Assembly (NCBI GenBank): GCA_038503035.1
Contig: JAVSML010020810.1
Coordinates: forward strand, 195,844-259,843
From: Crocodylus rhombifer
Lineage: Eukaryota; Chordata; Crocodylia; Crocodylidae
Direction: 5' to 3'
DNA length: 64,000 bases
The translations under genes and the position numbers were made by a program. A model generated the notes under the pieces. That model searched no databases and was not told where the DNA came from. It saw only the letters and a list, made by a program, of their open reading frames with translations. Shown in pieces: positions 25,394 through 37,125 of the stretch. Position 1 is the stretch's first letter, and every line of letters starts with the position of its first letter.

Positions 25394-25628
25394 AACATGG
25401 CATCTAATGGAGGAGGTTGTATCCATACGGAGTTCATTTTAGTTTTAATATGCTCCCTCTCCTTGCCAAGTGAGGGCTTGTCATACATACCAGAGACAGA
25501 TAAGAAAAGTCATCCAGGCCCATTGGGAAACCTTCGTCTACTGAACACACAGAGAAATCATCTGCACAATGGAAGAATGAGAGAAAAACAGAGCTTTATC
25601 AGATGCACTTCACCTAGGATACATGAAG
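25394..25628 (+). CDS. Candidate coding exon with signal-peptide-like start (unrecognised)
   Basis: I do not recognise this sequence. An acceptor-like cttttattttag ends at 25393, an ATG follows at 25397, and a donor GAAG|GTAAAT follows at 25628/25629. The 77 codons between start with a short polar stretch, then a hydrophobic core (EFILVLICSLSLP), then a basic polar region with one cysteine (FIRCTSPRIHEGK at the donor). The frame stays open past the donor to 25879. It lies about 1.1 kb beyond the CpG island on the opposite strand from KCNB2, so it could be a divergent transcript's first coding exon. The acceptor tract is short and no homologue comes to mind. A chance open frame is at least as likely. 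Confidence 0.2.
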
Positions 25629-25629
25629 G

Positions 25630-28380
25630 TAAATATTGCTTCAGTAGGAGAATCCTTTCCCCAACAAGCTTCTTGCTGCAGCACTCTTTCTTGTCCATTC
25701 ACTTTTTTTCTTTTAGTTACTTACTAGGCCTTTCTCCCTTCCTCTTAAGATTTTTAAATTGCACCCAGCTAGACCATTCCTTACTAGTGAAAGCTTCCCT
25801 CATTCCTCTATTTATCTCCCCCGTCAGCCCCAGGTGTAGGGGAAGGAAACAAAAAGCTGTTTGGTCAAGTTATGATTGAGTTTATTCCCAGGTTACCTTC
25901 CATAAAAGGCACAACAAGATTCTGGCCATGGTACAAGAAGCAGCAACAGGTTTTAACTGACTGCTTTATTATAGGAGTTAGACAGTTTATCTAGTGGTAG
26001 AAGAAATGACTAGCCATTTGCTTTCTCCAAGGCACAAAAAAGAGCAGGTACAGAGCCACACCTGAAGAGTGCAGAAGTTCTAGGTAAGGACTAACTTCCT
26101 GAAAGATTTGGGGAGCTAGAGTTTACCTTTTTCCCTATGAAAACTCCAGGAAATCCCAAACTATTGGAGATGAACATTGTGAGGGACTAGCTGAGCAGGT
26201 AACTTTCCTCCCCATCTAGCAAAAGAGAGATTGAAAAGAAACAACATGCTTGCTCATGATTAGGCCCATCCTTTTTCATTCCCTCCCCCATCCACACAAA
26301 TCTGATATCAGAGAAGAACTCAGTATGGATGATATAAGAGTTTTCTTTCATACATTCATATAGGCCTCACATTGTGGGCAGCAAAGCAATGCATTTTACA
26401 GGCACTTCAGCTACTCTAAGCCAGCAACCTCTGAGATAAATTCAACAAGTAGCAGGATCAAGATAGAGAGTTAACACACACCATCCCAAAGTATCCATCT
26501 TAACTACTGGTACTCAAATGGAAAATACAAAACACCAGGCAGCTTTTTGCCAAACTCAAAAAACACTGTAAGGAAACCTATCTCAGTTCAAGATAAACTA
26601 GTTCTTCAGACATACTAATTTATCAATTTTGATCTTGATTAAGCAGTATCTAAAGTAAAGAATAACTTCTTTTCTCCCAGGGACTTCCATTTCTTTTTAC
26701 TGGCTTCTGCTCTCTCAGACACAACAGATGTCTAGCTCCTTCTTCCAGCAGCTGGATTCACTACAGGGGCTACTTTTTCATCAAGCTGCCCCATCAGGTG
26801 TTCTTAAATGTCTCCAATTAGGAGGAGTTAACCCTTCCATGACTTGCACAGGATGAGGGCTCTGTCACCGATTCCTGAAACCTATTTTGTAAACGTGCTG
26901 TGGCTTAGTACATTGTTGTATTCAGGGTTGATAATTGTTACGTCTTTTTTCTCAGCTCTATCTGTAAAATCTTACAACGTTAGATATCATAACAGACACT
27001 TGCCGGACTGTAGATTGCATGCAGTCGGGTTAGCATATAGTCCTTAGACTCCCACCTGGCCACTGCTGCCCTTATTGCTCTGGCTGCAACATTAGTTGGG
27101 GTCTAGGGTGGCACCGTCCCTTCTCCAGCTTCTGCTGCATGCTCTTTCTCCTGCAGGCAGGGTGAGGCAGTACTAGCTGCAGTGCTAGGGGAACTGACAG
27201 GCTGGTGGAGTTGGGGAGCTGAAGGTAAAGCAGGAGTTAAAGCAGGTAAAAGGTAAAGCAGGAGTTCTGTACATTGTGCAGTACTAGGGTTACAGGGGGA
27301 GGTGAAGATGCCTGTGTGTCCTGTAGCCTTCAAAGCTGTGGCCTCTGCTGGTGTTGCAAGCAGCCCTTTGCTGCTTAGCTGGACAGCCCTGAACTAGAAC
27401 ACAGTTAAAAAGGATGAATAGTTGACAAATATGCCCTTGTCAAGTGAACTATAATTTGGTTTGTTTTGACTGTTTATATGAATATGTTCCTTAATCCTTT
27501 CTGTTTTCTGGGCTGAGCTGGGTGAAAAAGCTGAAAGTTTTGTTAAAGCAGAAATATTTTGCATAAATTACAACTCACAAATAGGAAATCCCTCTGATAT
27601 GGACATATATGCACATTAGTAATATTCATAAAAAACCATGGTTGCCCAAGTTGATATATTAGCCTGCTTTGTTACTAGTGGAAGGACACGGTATTTGCCC
27701 AGGGCATTATATTTTTAATTACAGTGTTTAAGCAAACATACATACAGACTTATATACAATTGTCTTATTTATGATATTCTAATAGATGCATTCTGTTGCC
27801 TCAGAATGCTTCTAAGCAGGCACAGTTCAGTAAAACTAAGGTACAAAGTATTCCTCTCGCTATTATTAAGGAATAGTATTAGAAAGGATAGTAAAGAACA
27901 GCAGTATTGCTTTAGTGAGAACCTAATCTTTTGTAAGGGTTTATGGTTACTTTATACTTTGATATAACTGGTTTAAATGTTTTGTTAGCTGGAAGCATAT
28001 TTTTTCTGCTTGTTGAAAGATGTTATATAAAGTTACTTGTAGCTCCTTCAGTGCTTTAGCTGGATCCTAGATCCAAATATTTTTGAGGCAAGAAATAACA
28101 CTTCTTATGGGAATACAGCCTTTAGTCCATACTCCTCTGACCAAGACTAATGGGCAAGCTATGCTTTAAAATGTCTCCTGTTACTGCTCTCCAGAGGCAT
28201 GATGGTCCCATACAACAGTCTAATCAAGTGTATAGCCTCTAACCCTTGTTTTTATCCTAGGGTGGTAGTTTATAGAACAGCCATCTTACTGGACTCAGTA
28301 AAGGGATAATTAAATAAAATAATGGCTTGTGGCATACAAGAGGTTAAACTGGATCAGCAACATAGTGAATGGGCTGGATC
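25630..28380. other. Intergenic stretch, nothing recognised
   Basis: AT-rich DNA 5' of KCNB2. A short tandem aggtaaagcaggagtt occurs near 27222-27265. No conserved frame, splice-paired exon or clear transposon terminus is seen. Confidence 0.5.
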
Positions 28381-28429
28381 TGGCCTATGAAGCTGTAGCA
28401 GTTTGCCTGTGTTGATACACACAGTGAGC

Positions 28430-29110
28430 CTGAGCAAGGAAGAGCTGCACCAGGGCCAGGGAGCTGGTAGCTATGTCAGCACTCTGCTGCTGCTTCTCTC
28501 AGCCTCTTCTCCCCAGTTTACTTTCCCCAAGGCTGTGGTGGGAGCAGCTTCCAGATGGTGAGGAAGTGCACTGGGGCCAGTTTTTGGGGGGGCGGGGAGA
28601 GGGGAGAAGCAGCAGCATTGTAGACATTGGCAATGCATAGCGTGTGCATGCAGGTGCATCCCCCTGACTGTGGTAGTGCATCCCCTATGAGAAGGCACTG
28701 TTGACAGTGTTGGCAGCACTTGCAGGCTGTTGCCATTTGCCACCCCTCCCCTTAATGCCAACAGCACCAGCGGCATCTGCATGTGGTCAGCTATTGCCAC
28801 TATTGCCAACAGTGTTGGCAGCATCTGCAGGTGGTCTCTGACCCCTGGTCAGTGCTCACCACCCCCTCCCCACCACTGCCAACAGTGCCGGCAGTGTCTG
28901 TGGGAGCTCCGCACTTACCGCCGCTGCGCTTCCACCACTGCCAATGCCACCATGGACCCCCAGCTGCTGGGGGACATGCATTGTTCATGATTGTGGAAGC
29001 AGTTTCCAGCTGCCTGGCCTTGCCCCAGTGTAACTCCCTCCTGCTAGAAGCGCAGTTGCTCTGCAGAGGTGGTACTGGGGCTGGCTGAAACAGTAGTGGC
29101 ACAGGGACAG
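28430..29110. repeat. GC-rich repetitive block (unclassified)
   Basis: Motifs such as gccaacagtgttggcagcatctgcaggtgg recur in variant form on both strands, giving many overlapping short frames. It resembles the GC-rich cores of the foldback elements in style, but no shared words long enough to assign it. A CR1-like 3' end (ggactagatacttttatggtc) follows at about 29243-29290. Confidence 0.45.
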
Positions 29111-29575
29111 CTTCCAGTTACATGGCTTTGGTGGAGGCTAAGGAAAAGCCCCCTGTCACTGCCATTCCACTAAAGCCACCTAGTCCATGCCAAACTGGAC
29201 CTGGATCATTTCAGTTCGGCTTGAAGAGATTGCTGGCCTTTGGACTAGATACTTTTATGGTCTCTTCTGGCTTTAAAATTAAAGTATGGATGCAAAAGAT
29301 AGCACATTGTCTTCTCCAAGTTACAGGAAACAGAACTTGGAAATTTTAAATTCTCACAAGGTTAATTCTGCTATGTCAAATATGATATGTTGATAGATGT
29401 TATTAAAATGTTCCTGCCCCAATAACTTATGCATATGTAACACCCACACAAACTTGGGTTATAGATGACAAAGTGTATGCTTTTGGCTGTTGTGTGTGTG
29501 TGCATGTGGACAAGATCACCCCTGTTGTTCTGACCATATGCTCTGCACATGGAAATGTGGAGCCTTGTATCTAGG

Positions 29576-30413
29576 TGTAACAGATCACCCTCCCCAGTGC
29601 CATCTTCCCTGGTAATCTGCACCTTGTGTGGGGCACCCATGGAGGCTTCCTTGAAGTTCTTATGTCCCTCCCTCTACTCGCCTGCCACATCTTGATGGAA
29701 ATTACGATGATAATGTTCTTGCAAATGGGAGACTGCCTACTGTATTTTATATATTGGGGACTTTTGCCTATGCAGGCCTGACACCTGTCTTTCTCTAGCT
29801 AGGCCTCCCCATCTAAACCCACCAAACAGGGTTTGACTCCGAGGCTCTAGCCTTTTCCGGCATCTTGAGACTCATGGCCCTCTTTCCTGCTCCAATCTGG
29901 AGCCTGGCTCCCCTGGCCTAGAGGCCTGGCCACTGGCCCCACAGCCAGGGGGTTGCAAGTTTCAAAGCCAGGGGATGACCCTGAACTCACACTCTTCCAG
30001 TCCAAAGAAGAAAAAAATAAAATAAAATTGCATCCCAGGTGCACCAGACCTCCCTGGCTTTTTTAAGATTGTGCCTTCAGGAACCAGGGTCAGTGCACCC
30101 CAAAATCCTGAGCCCCCACTGGCACCAGGGTCTATGTACCCCCAAAAACCACACCCTTGCTAGCACCAGGGCCCCTACTCCATAGTGGGCCCCCAAAAAT
30201 GAGGCCTCCTCCTTCCCCTATGCATGCCTTCCCACCTTGGCTGCTGACTCCCCACTATTGCTCTGTCCAGGGTTTTTATAGTCCTGGCCTGCCCCTTCTG
30301 GTCAGCTGACTAGCTGGCCTGGTTCAGCATTTACCAGTACTCTGTGCCCAGAAAGTTCTGGCCTTAAGGGGTGGACCTGTCTTTGGGTGACAGGGCTAGA
30401 GTTCCCTGTTACA
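29576..30413 (-). mobile_element. Solo LTR, minus orientation
   Basis: Read on the minus strand it starts TGTAACAGGGAACTC and ends GATCTGTTACA, giving inverted TGTAACAG/CTGTTACA termini. A TATAAAA box lies 133 bases in (30274-30280). The layout and the word gggcaggccagg before the box resemble the LTR at 58625. The flanks are ctagg and ctggc, only 3 of 5 matching, so the TSD has decayed or the ends are off. No internal retroviral sequence is seen next to it. Confidence 0.6.
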
Positions 30414-32034
30414 CTGGCAAAAAATGTAAAATCCTCTGGCCTGATTGGCCAGGGGGGAGCAAAGGCTTTTCAGGCAGACTGGTTAAGAGAAAGACTGCAG
30501 TGTGGCACTCTGTAACTGGACAAAGCCAGGGTGATGTCATGCAGAGGGATATACAATGAGCTAGGCTGATTTGAGGAGGAGGAGAAGCTGCTAGGGACTG
30601 CTGAAGTGTGAAGTCTCCTCCAAGGGAAAAGGAATTTGCAGATCGTGAAAGGGGAAACTGAAGTAGAGGAGAGAGGGAGAATTCTCCCAGTATCTGGGAA
30701 CTCCGCTCGCTTCCTTCCCCCCCCCCCTTTTCTGAGGTTTTAAGGGATTAATACTGGGGAGGAGAGTATTGGTTTCTTGGGTTGGGTGGCCAGGAATTAG
30801 ATCTGGTAGTTTTAAACATGGTTGAAATCTAGGAGTATCTAATCCTGCCAGCTTTGGGCTGGGGTTGAGGTTTGCAACTTTCTGCTCCCAGTGGAGCTGT
30901 TTGACCCAAACTACCTGCAGCCCAGGCCTAGTGGGTAAGCCTGGCTTTTCCTCTTGGATAAGCACCTCGTTGAGCTAGTTTGAGCTCTTTAACCTCCTGC
31001 CCATGGCAGGGGACCAGACTTGATGATCTTATAGCTCCCTTCCCATCCATTGACTCTGACTTGTTGTTTGTTTTGATGGTCCTTTGCTCCAGCTAAGCTG
31101 TGTGGTTGGGCCAGCTGTAGCCAGTAATCAGCCTGGCTCCCTTTTGAAGTTGTCCTGCAGTTTTCATTTGAGCAGGCCACTGAACCCAAGGAGCAGCTCA
31201 TAGGATTTTCCCTATGAGAGTGCGGACCCTCCTCTCCAGCCCATTGTTGAAGGGCAGGTATAGGGGGTTCAGGCCCCCCTAACTCTCCAAGTCCCAGGCT
31301 GCCTGGGTATGGGTGAAGCCTCCACCGAAAGGGTGCCACCTATAGACTTTGCTACCTTTGTGATCTTACCTGCTTTGAAAGTGTAAAATGTAAAATATTT
31401 AAGCCCTTTGAGTAAAGGACCATGCAAGTACACATATAGAGTAGAGCTCCAAGTGGAGAAGTGCAGGGCTTCTGACTTTTATAGCAAGATCTATGCTTTT
31501 TTAAAATTAAGTTGAAGTCTGAATTAGAATTACAGCAGTGAAAGTTGCAGGAATGTTTCTTCCAAGGAGTAGCTGTAGATAGGACTGACTGTCCTAGAAC
31601 TTGTGGTCTACTAAACAGACTGCCTAGTACGCCCAACCAAGAACTTTTGGGCTTAGAGTCCCAGCTGTTTACCAGGCTCCCTGGTAGCAGAGAGAGTCCC
31701 GGTTCCAGCTAGAATTCCAGATTTCCTTTCTGTGGCGTGGGAGCCAAGCCAGACAGTACTGTAGTTCCCAGACTTTCGGGCATCTGGCCATGTGGCAGAG
31801 GGCCTGGACATTTTGGAACAGCTCATTTTCTCCAAAACTCTAGACCCTGGAAGTTCCAGGTTTCCAGCCTGCCACAAATCCAACAGAAACATGCCTTGGT
31901 CTAGATTAATTTGCCAAAACAGAGTATATTTCAAACTTAAACATGTTGGTCCTAGTGTAGCAGCAGTTTTACCTGATGAAATTGAAACTTCGTTGTTCTA
32001 GAGATGAGAACATGGAGCAATGGCTTCAAGTTAG
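30414..32034. other. Intergenic stretch with a weak CR1-like tail
   Basis: Mixed-composition DNA, with a C-run at about 30717-30727. Bases 31005-31065 (ccatggcaggggaccagacttgatgatc, then cccttcccatcc) look like a diverged CR1 3' end on the plus strand. Nothing else is supported. Confidence 0.4.
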
Positions 32035-32664
32035 TAAGGTAGCTTTAGACTGGATATAAGGAAAAAATTATTTGTTGTTAGAACAGTGAAGCAATGGAAT
32101 AGACTTTTGAGAAGTTGTAGAATTTTCATTTTTACTGGTGCTCAAGAAGAGGTTGGACAAACATTAGTCAGGGATTGTCTAGGTGTAATGCCTATGCTCT
32201 GCAATGGGTATTGCCCATGTTTCTGGGCCTCGGATAGTGTCAGGAAGGAATTTTTTTCCGCAGCCTGTTGCTACATGTCGGGGGTTATTTGTTTGTTTAG
32301 GAAGCATTGGGTGTTGACCATAGCCAAAGCTGCAGATTTTGACTGGGTTGCATCAGTGCTCCTGCTGCGACTTAAACCCAGAGGTTCTTGGCTAGAGTGT
32401 CTTGTTCCTCCACTCAGGGTCATACCAATTGCCATATTTGAGCTTAGGAACAAGTTTAACCCCACGTAAAATTGGTGCTGATTGTGGGGGGGTTTGCCTT
32501 CTTCTGCATTGGGTGAAGGGAGCATGGCCCTGTGCCTTGAATCACTCAAGTATATTTTAATAACCCTTGCAGCAGCAGAACATTGGCCGTCATTGTCCCC
32601 CTGCCTTCCTGTGGCAGGTTAGGGTGTTGTGCCTTGTGAATGTGTCAGGGTTGACTGTGTAGTT

Positions 32665-33786
32665 TTTAGGGGTGCACTGATAGAAATTTCCTTGGGCAAC
32701 ACCAATAGCTGATAATTCACCAGGCATATTGGCTGATACTGATCCAATAACCAATTTACACGAGCACAGCCCGGCACCATAGAGAGCAGTGCCCTGCAGG
32801 TAGGTCTATGGAGATGAAGGGGTATGGGGGGAGGGAAGGGGCATGGGGGTGGCAGATTGAGGCTCCCATGGTGATGGATGGAGAGGGGCAGGGGTTGCGG
32901 GTGAGGCAATGCCCAACCTAGGCACTGAATAGGATGTTGGGATGGAGATTGGGATGGAGCCGTGGGAGGCTCATCCAGGGGATCGGTGTCCCGGCACTTA
33001 AAAATGGTAGCAACAACACTTGAACTGAAGCTTGGCAAATGAGCTTTATTTCAAGTACTGCTGCCACCATTTTTAAGGGCAGGGATGCTTTTAGAAGCAA
33101 AGCCAAGTGGGGCAAGGGTGGATGTGAACTGCAGGCTTGGAGCTGCCTGCTCTGCTGTCTTTTGCCCTGGGAGCCATGCATCCCCAGCCCTCTCAGTGGC
33201 TGTAGATACAACTTGCTGCCCGCACTGCCACCAGGTGGGTAGGGGGCACGTGGCCAGCATGCAGCTCCCAGGGCAAAAGGTAGCAGGGCAGAGAGCCCTG
33301 AGCCCACATTGGGCAGCCCACCTCTGTCTTGTGCACAAATCTGGGGGTGACATGCCCCCCAGTGCCTCTCCCAGTGGGTGCACGCAGTGGCGGGGAGCCA
33401 CCCCTTCCCTGACCCTTCCCCCTGCCCCCTGGACAAGACACCCATGGCTCCATCCTGTTTCCTGCCCTGGGATCCCATTCAGCTCCCTGTCTGGGCAGTT
33501 CTCCTAGCCACTGCCTCACTCCCTCCCTCACTATGGGGGCCTTGATCTGTCCCCCCACATGACCCTTCCCCCTCCACAAACTTACCTACAACTCTTCATG
33601 CTGTTGGGCTGCATTCCTGGCCACATACAGCTGTGTGCATGCATGTGGCATCTGGGGGCCCCAGCCAGAATTAGTAATTGGTACATTATTGGTGACACTG
33701 CCCCAAAAAAGCCAATAGCTGATAATATTAATTTTCCTTTTATCAGTGCTGATTTAATATGGCACCGATATATCAGTGCACCTCTA
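32665..33786. mobile_element. Nonautonomous hAT-like foldback element, 1122 bp
   Basis: The termini are TAGGGGTGCACTGATA on the left and TAGAGGTGCACTGATA read inward from the right. Flanks are GTAGTTTT (32657-32664) and GTAGTTTC (33787-33794), an 8-bp TSD with one mismatch, typical of hAT elements. The interior is a long imperfect hairpin centred near 33222: tttgccctgggagccatgca at about 33162 pairs with tgcagctcccagggcaaaag at about 33261. Overlapping frames on both strands (up to 186 codons) reflect the GC-rich palindrome; no transposase is encoded. Confidence 0.85.
32997..33077. repeat. Small palindromic repeat, copy 2, inside the hAT-like element
   Basis: The arms cttaaaaatggtagcaacaa and the inward-read cttaaaaatggtggcagcag pair over about 37 bases. 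The order of words matches 11488-11570. It lies only in the left arm of the host hairpin, so it probably inserted after the hairpin formed. Confidence 0.55.
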
Positions 33787-33935
33787 GTAGTTTCAACTAA
33801 AAGTTAGGCAATGGATTTATATAGGATGGTTTAGATGGAAATAATCCTGACTCTGGTCGGGGTGGGGGGAGGAGGAGGGTTGGACTAGACCCCTAAAGGT
33901 CCCTTCCAATCCTACTCTTCTATGGTTCTGTTTCA

Positions 33936-36146
33936 TCAGACCTTTCTGACTAGTACTATATGGAAGGCATTTATTATATTTATGGGTATCTTTTGATAGA
34001 ATATGTAATTTATAAATATACTACTGGGATACTGAGAATAAACTATTGGGATGAACAAATTCAAGACCCTTCTACCTAAATACATGTCACTGTTCTGCTT
34101 TTTTCCATGGAAGATAGTGACTTTATAGGGTTTGATTAATATTACTGGGTGCTGTTAAAGTCGAGGAGACCTACCTTTGTTAAATTTACAAACCCATTTC
34201 TTAGGCTTTTCTGCAATATATCGAATCTCAGTCAGCATGTTACATACCTAATCACTATTCAAATAGTTCCAGTGACACTTCTGTACTTGTTGTAGCTGTT
34301 CTGGACATTCTTATACATTAGGAAAAATGACATTGTGTTTAAGAAACCTTTTCTTGGAGTAGAAAGAATATAAACACACAGGGTTGATAGTCAGCTGGAA
34401 CACCTTTCCTATTGACTCCATTTTTTAAAAGTCTTTTTATTTAAAGTATGAACTTGCTAGTTAAAAGGCAACATTGGTCATTAGATGCTACACAGTTAAT
34501 ATACAGAACCATATTATTTTATCACTTTGGAACAAAAACTACTATGAACTTAAATAATCGTTTAAAATCTATAGTTGGTGGAGATTACCTACTCACAAAA
34601 TATATTTTCTATCCTTACCATAGGATGAAAGTCTTTCTCCCCAGGCTGGACAAGCAAATATATTTAATTGCCCTGATTCCACATTGTACCCTGAGTTGGG
34701 CATTATTGAAAAGCCAGCTAATATGGGTGTAAAATTCTACTGAAATGGCAGTGTTTGCATTTACTTTGCACAGATATAGATGACTACATAAGGTGTAAAT
34801 TGACGGAAATAGACCCCCATAATCTTTAATCCTTTCCTTTGTGAATAATTCATGAACAGACTTGGATTATCATAATTAATTTGTTCATTGTTTGAATTTA
34901 CCTGACTGGTTTAGGCAAACATCTCACTGTATAGATTGTTTTCCCAGTTTGTATTTTTTTTTCATAACTCTTTTGTTTTCCTATGGGTTGTCAACTCAGT
35001 CACATGATATTATTTCTGCTCTCTGACTGGGCAATTGAACAAAAAACTCAGGAACACAAATTAAATTGCAAACACACTTATTTAAATATCCATGAGAATG
35101 CCTTGGGTGAAACATTGGCCTTGAAGAAATCAAGGGTTAGACTTCATGTGCTTCGCATAGCATAGTGTAGTGTAAGTTGCTCCTGTAACATTCCAAAGCA
35201 TCAGATTTTCATAAGGTGGTGTGCTGTGACACTCAAAAGTCATGAGGGCATGCGGCCCTCTTTCTGGGCTCCTGTGTCAGTCTTTTGACTCTGGCTGCTG
35301 CTGCAAAGAACACATCCTAAAGTCAGATGTGTGATCAACAGCATTACATACACTACCTTGTATGTGGCAAGATTTAACAAAATGGGGTAAGTGTGCTTAA
35401 AACTCCTTCACTGTGTAGCCCTTCTCTTCAGGCAAGTGCCAGGCAAGTGTACACATGGCTGAATACACTTTAACTTCAGACAGATGATCTTTAGATATCT
35501 CATTTGTGACTATCAAACTTGTGAGCTATTGTACCATTAGCTTGTGCAACCAAGGTCTGCCCACTACATAGTCTTTCTCAGAAGGGTTATTTATATTGAA
35601 TTTGAATGTCATTCACCAGAATCCCTAACAGTGAAGGGCAAGGCAAGACAGAGAGAGAATTTTATAAAGACTTAAATATGACTCTTTTTCAAAAAAAAAT
35701 CACTTTAGGGAAGTACTTTTACAAATATTAAAGTTTTTAAAGCCATATGCCATGGATTTAAACTATATAAAGCCAAAAATAAATAGATAAGCCTCAACAT
35801 TTTCTTGTAGACAAGAATCTTCTCAGTTATTTAGTGCACAGAGAATGAACAGCTATCCCCCGGAAGTCTATGAAGAAATATAACATTAGGACTTGTTTTT
35901 AATTCTCAACTCTACCAGTAAAATAGGTACTTCTGTCTAATAGTGAAGGAGTTACACAGGCAGAAGAAAAACAAAACAAAACAAAAACTGGGGAAAGGAA
36001 AAGATCAAGATCTAGATTTTTTTTTCCATCCTATGCCTTAGTCACAATGTTATCCCCTAGTCCTTTGAATCTTATTCCTCCTTACTTTGAATTATGATAA
36101 TTCACTTGAATATAAACAGTAGCAGGGTTTTACCCAGTTTTTAAAG
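33936..36146. other. Intergenic stretch, nothing recognised
   Basis: AT-rich DNA with short A-runs and an (AAAAC)n-like patch at about 35968-35987. No gene, RNA gene or clear transposon end. Confidence 0.5.
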
Positions 36147-36154
36147 GTCATAAT

Positions 36155-36649
36155 TAGGGGTCTATTGAAGTTGATGTGGCTGCTGGCCAATTACACAGGC
36201 AGATGCCTGGGCTCACAGTCATCTTTGCAGGTGGAAAATGGTGGGTCCCCTGACTGTGGCTGAGGGGCCATGGTGGCCTTGTCCCTCACTGCTGTTTGAC
36301 TGCAAGGGCTGTCTGTCATACAGCCCCACCCTTGGGTGCTGATTGGCTGCAAAGGCTGTCTGTCATATCGCCCTGCCCCTTGCCCTCACTTGGTGGTGAA
36401 GGTCAGGGCCATATGACAGACAGCACTTGTGGTCAATCAGTGGCAAGAGTTGTGGGGGGGAGGCAGCAGCCATATTGCCATGCCAGCAGCCCCCCTCCCC
36501 CTAGTAACCTGCATGGCCAGGCCTCAGCAGCATTTTATTTTCAGTGAGTTCCCCACCACCCCAACCCCACCCCCAGGGAGCCCACCAAAAGTGTGGAGCC
36601 TGTGCTTTTTCACAGGCCTGCCTGAAATGGCAATTTCACTAGGTCCCTA
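36155..36649. mobile_element. Nonautonomous hAT-like element, 495 bp
   Basis: The TIRs are TAGGGGTCTATTGAAGTTG and, inward from the right, TAGGGACCTAGTGAAATTG. Flanks GTCATAAT (36147-36154) and GTTATAAT (36650-36657) agree at 7 of 8. The interior is GC-rich, with inverted words (ctgtctgtcatat near 36354 against atatgacagacag near 36411) and no transposase. Confidence 0.78.
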
Positions 36650-37125
36650 GTTATAATGCCACTTTCTTGGAAACATAATTTACTCCTATAAATTACTATT
36701 GAAAATATCTCACCTCTCTCTCTCTCTTTTTACTGTTGAAATATTTCAAAGCATATTCATTCAGTTTAGATATTCTGTTTTGCTGTTATACTACAGTAAT
36801 TGTTTAATGAAGCAAGGAGCCAAGGGAGATGCAGGGTCTAGCTTCTGTAAGGGAATTTTGTTGGTTTTAGCTGGCAACCTTGGGGAGATACAAGGGAGTT
36901 GATAAGCAGATGTTACCTTCCCTCTCCCCTTTTTTCCCCAGTCATAGAACTAGTAAGGGATTTAACTAGAGAAGCATTCTCCAGTGTTTGTTCTTTAACC
37001 CTAACACAGGCTCTATTAACCAGTTATTTAGATCATGACAGAATGATGCTATTCTAATGAAAAGACTTAAAATTGGTTTCCTGGGCTAAAATATGTGGCC
37101 TTATATCAAGAAAAGAAATACTCTT

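Larger units (their letters stand above)
32035..33935 (+). mobile_element. CR1 LINE 3' region split by a hAT-like element
   Basis: CR1 3' sequence runs from about 32035 (agactggatataaggaaaaaa) to 32664 and resumes at 33787. It ends in ggttggactagacccctaaagg, then tcccttccaatcctac near 33920. The same order without the interruption appears at 43390-44140. The hAT-like insert at 32665-33786 lies between, with a duplicated target. Confidence 0.82.

Noticed and set aside
25629..25879. Continuation of the 25397 frame past the GTAAAT donor
   Set aside because: Composition becomes low-complexity (S, F, L rich) after the donor; if the exon is real the coding part should stop at 25628.
28374..29212. 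Possible 8-bp target duplication (ctggatc words) around the GC-rich block
   Set aside because: The match is 7 of 8 in a common word and the ends show no convincing inverted repeats.
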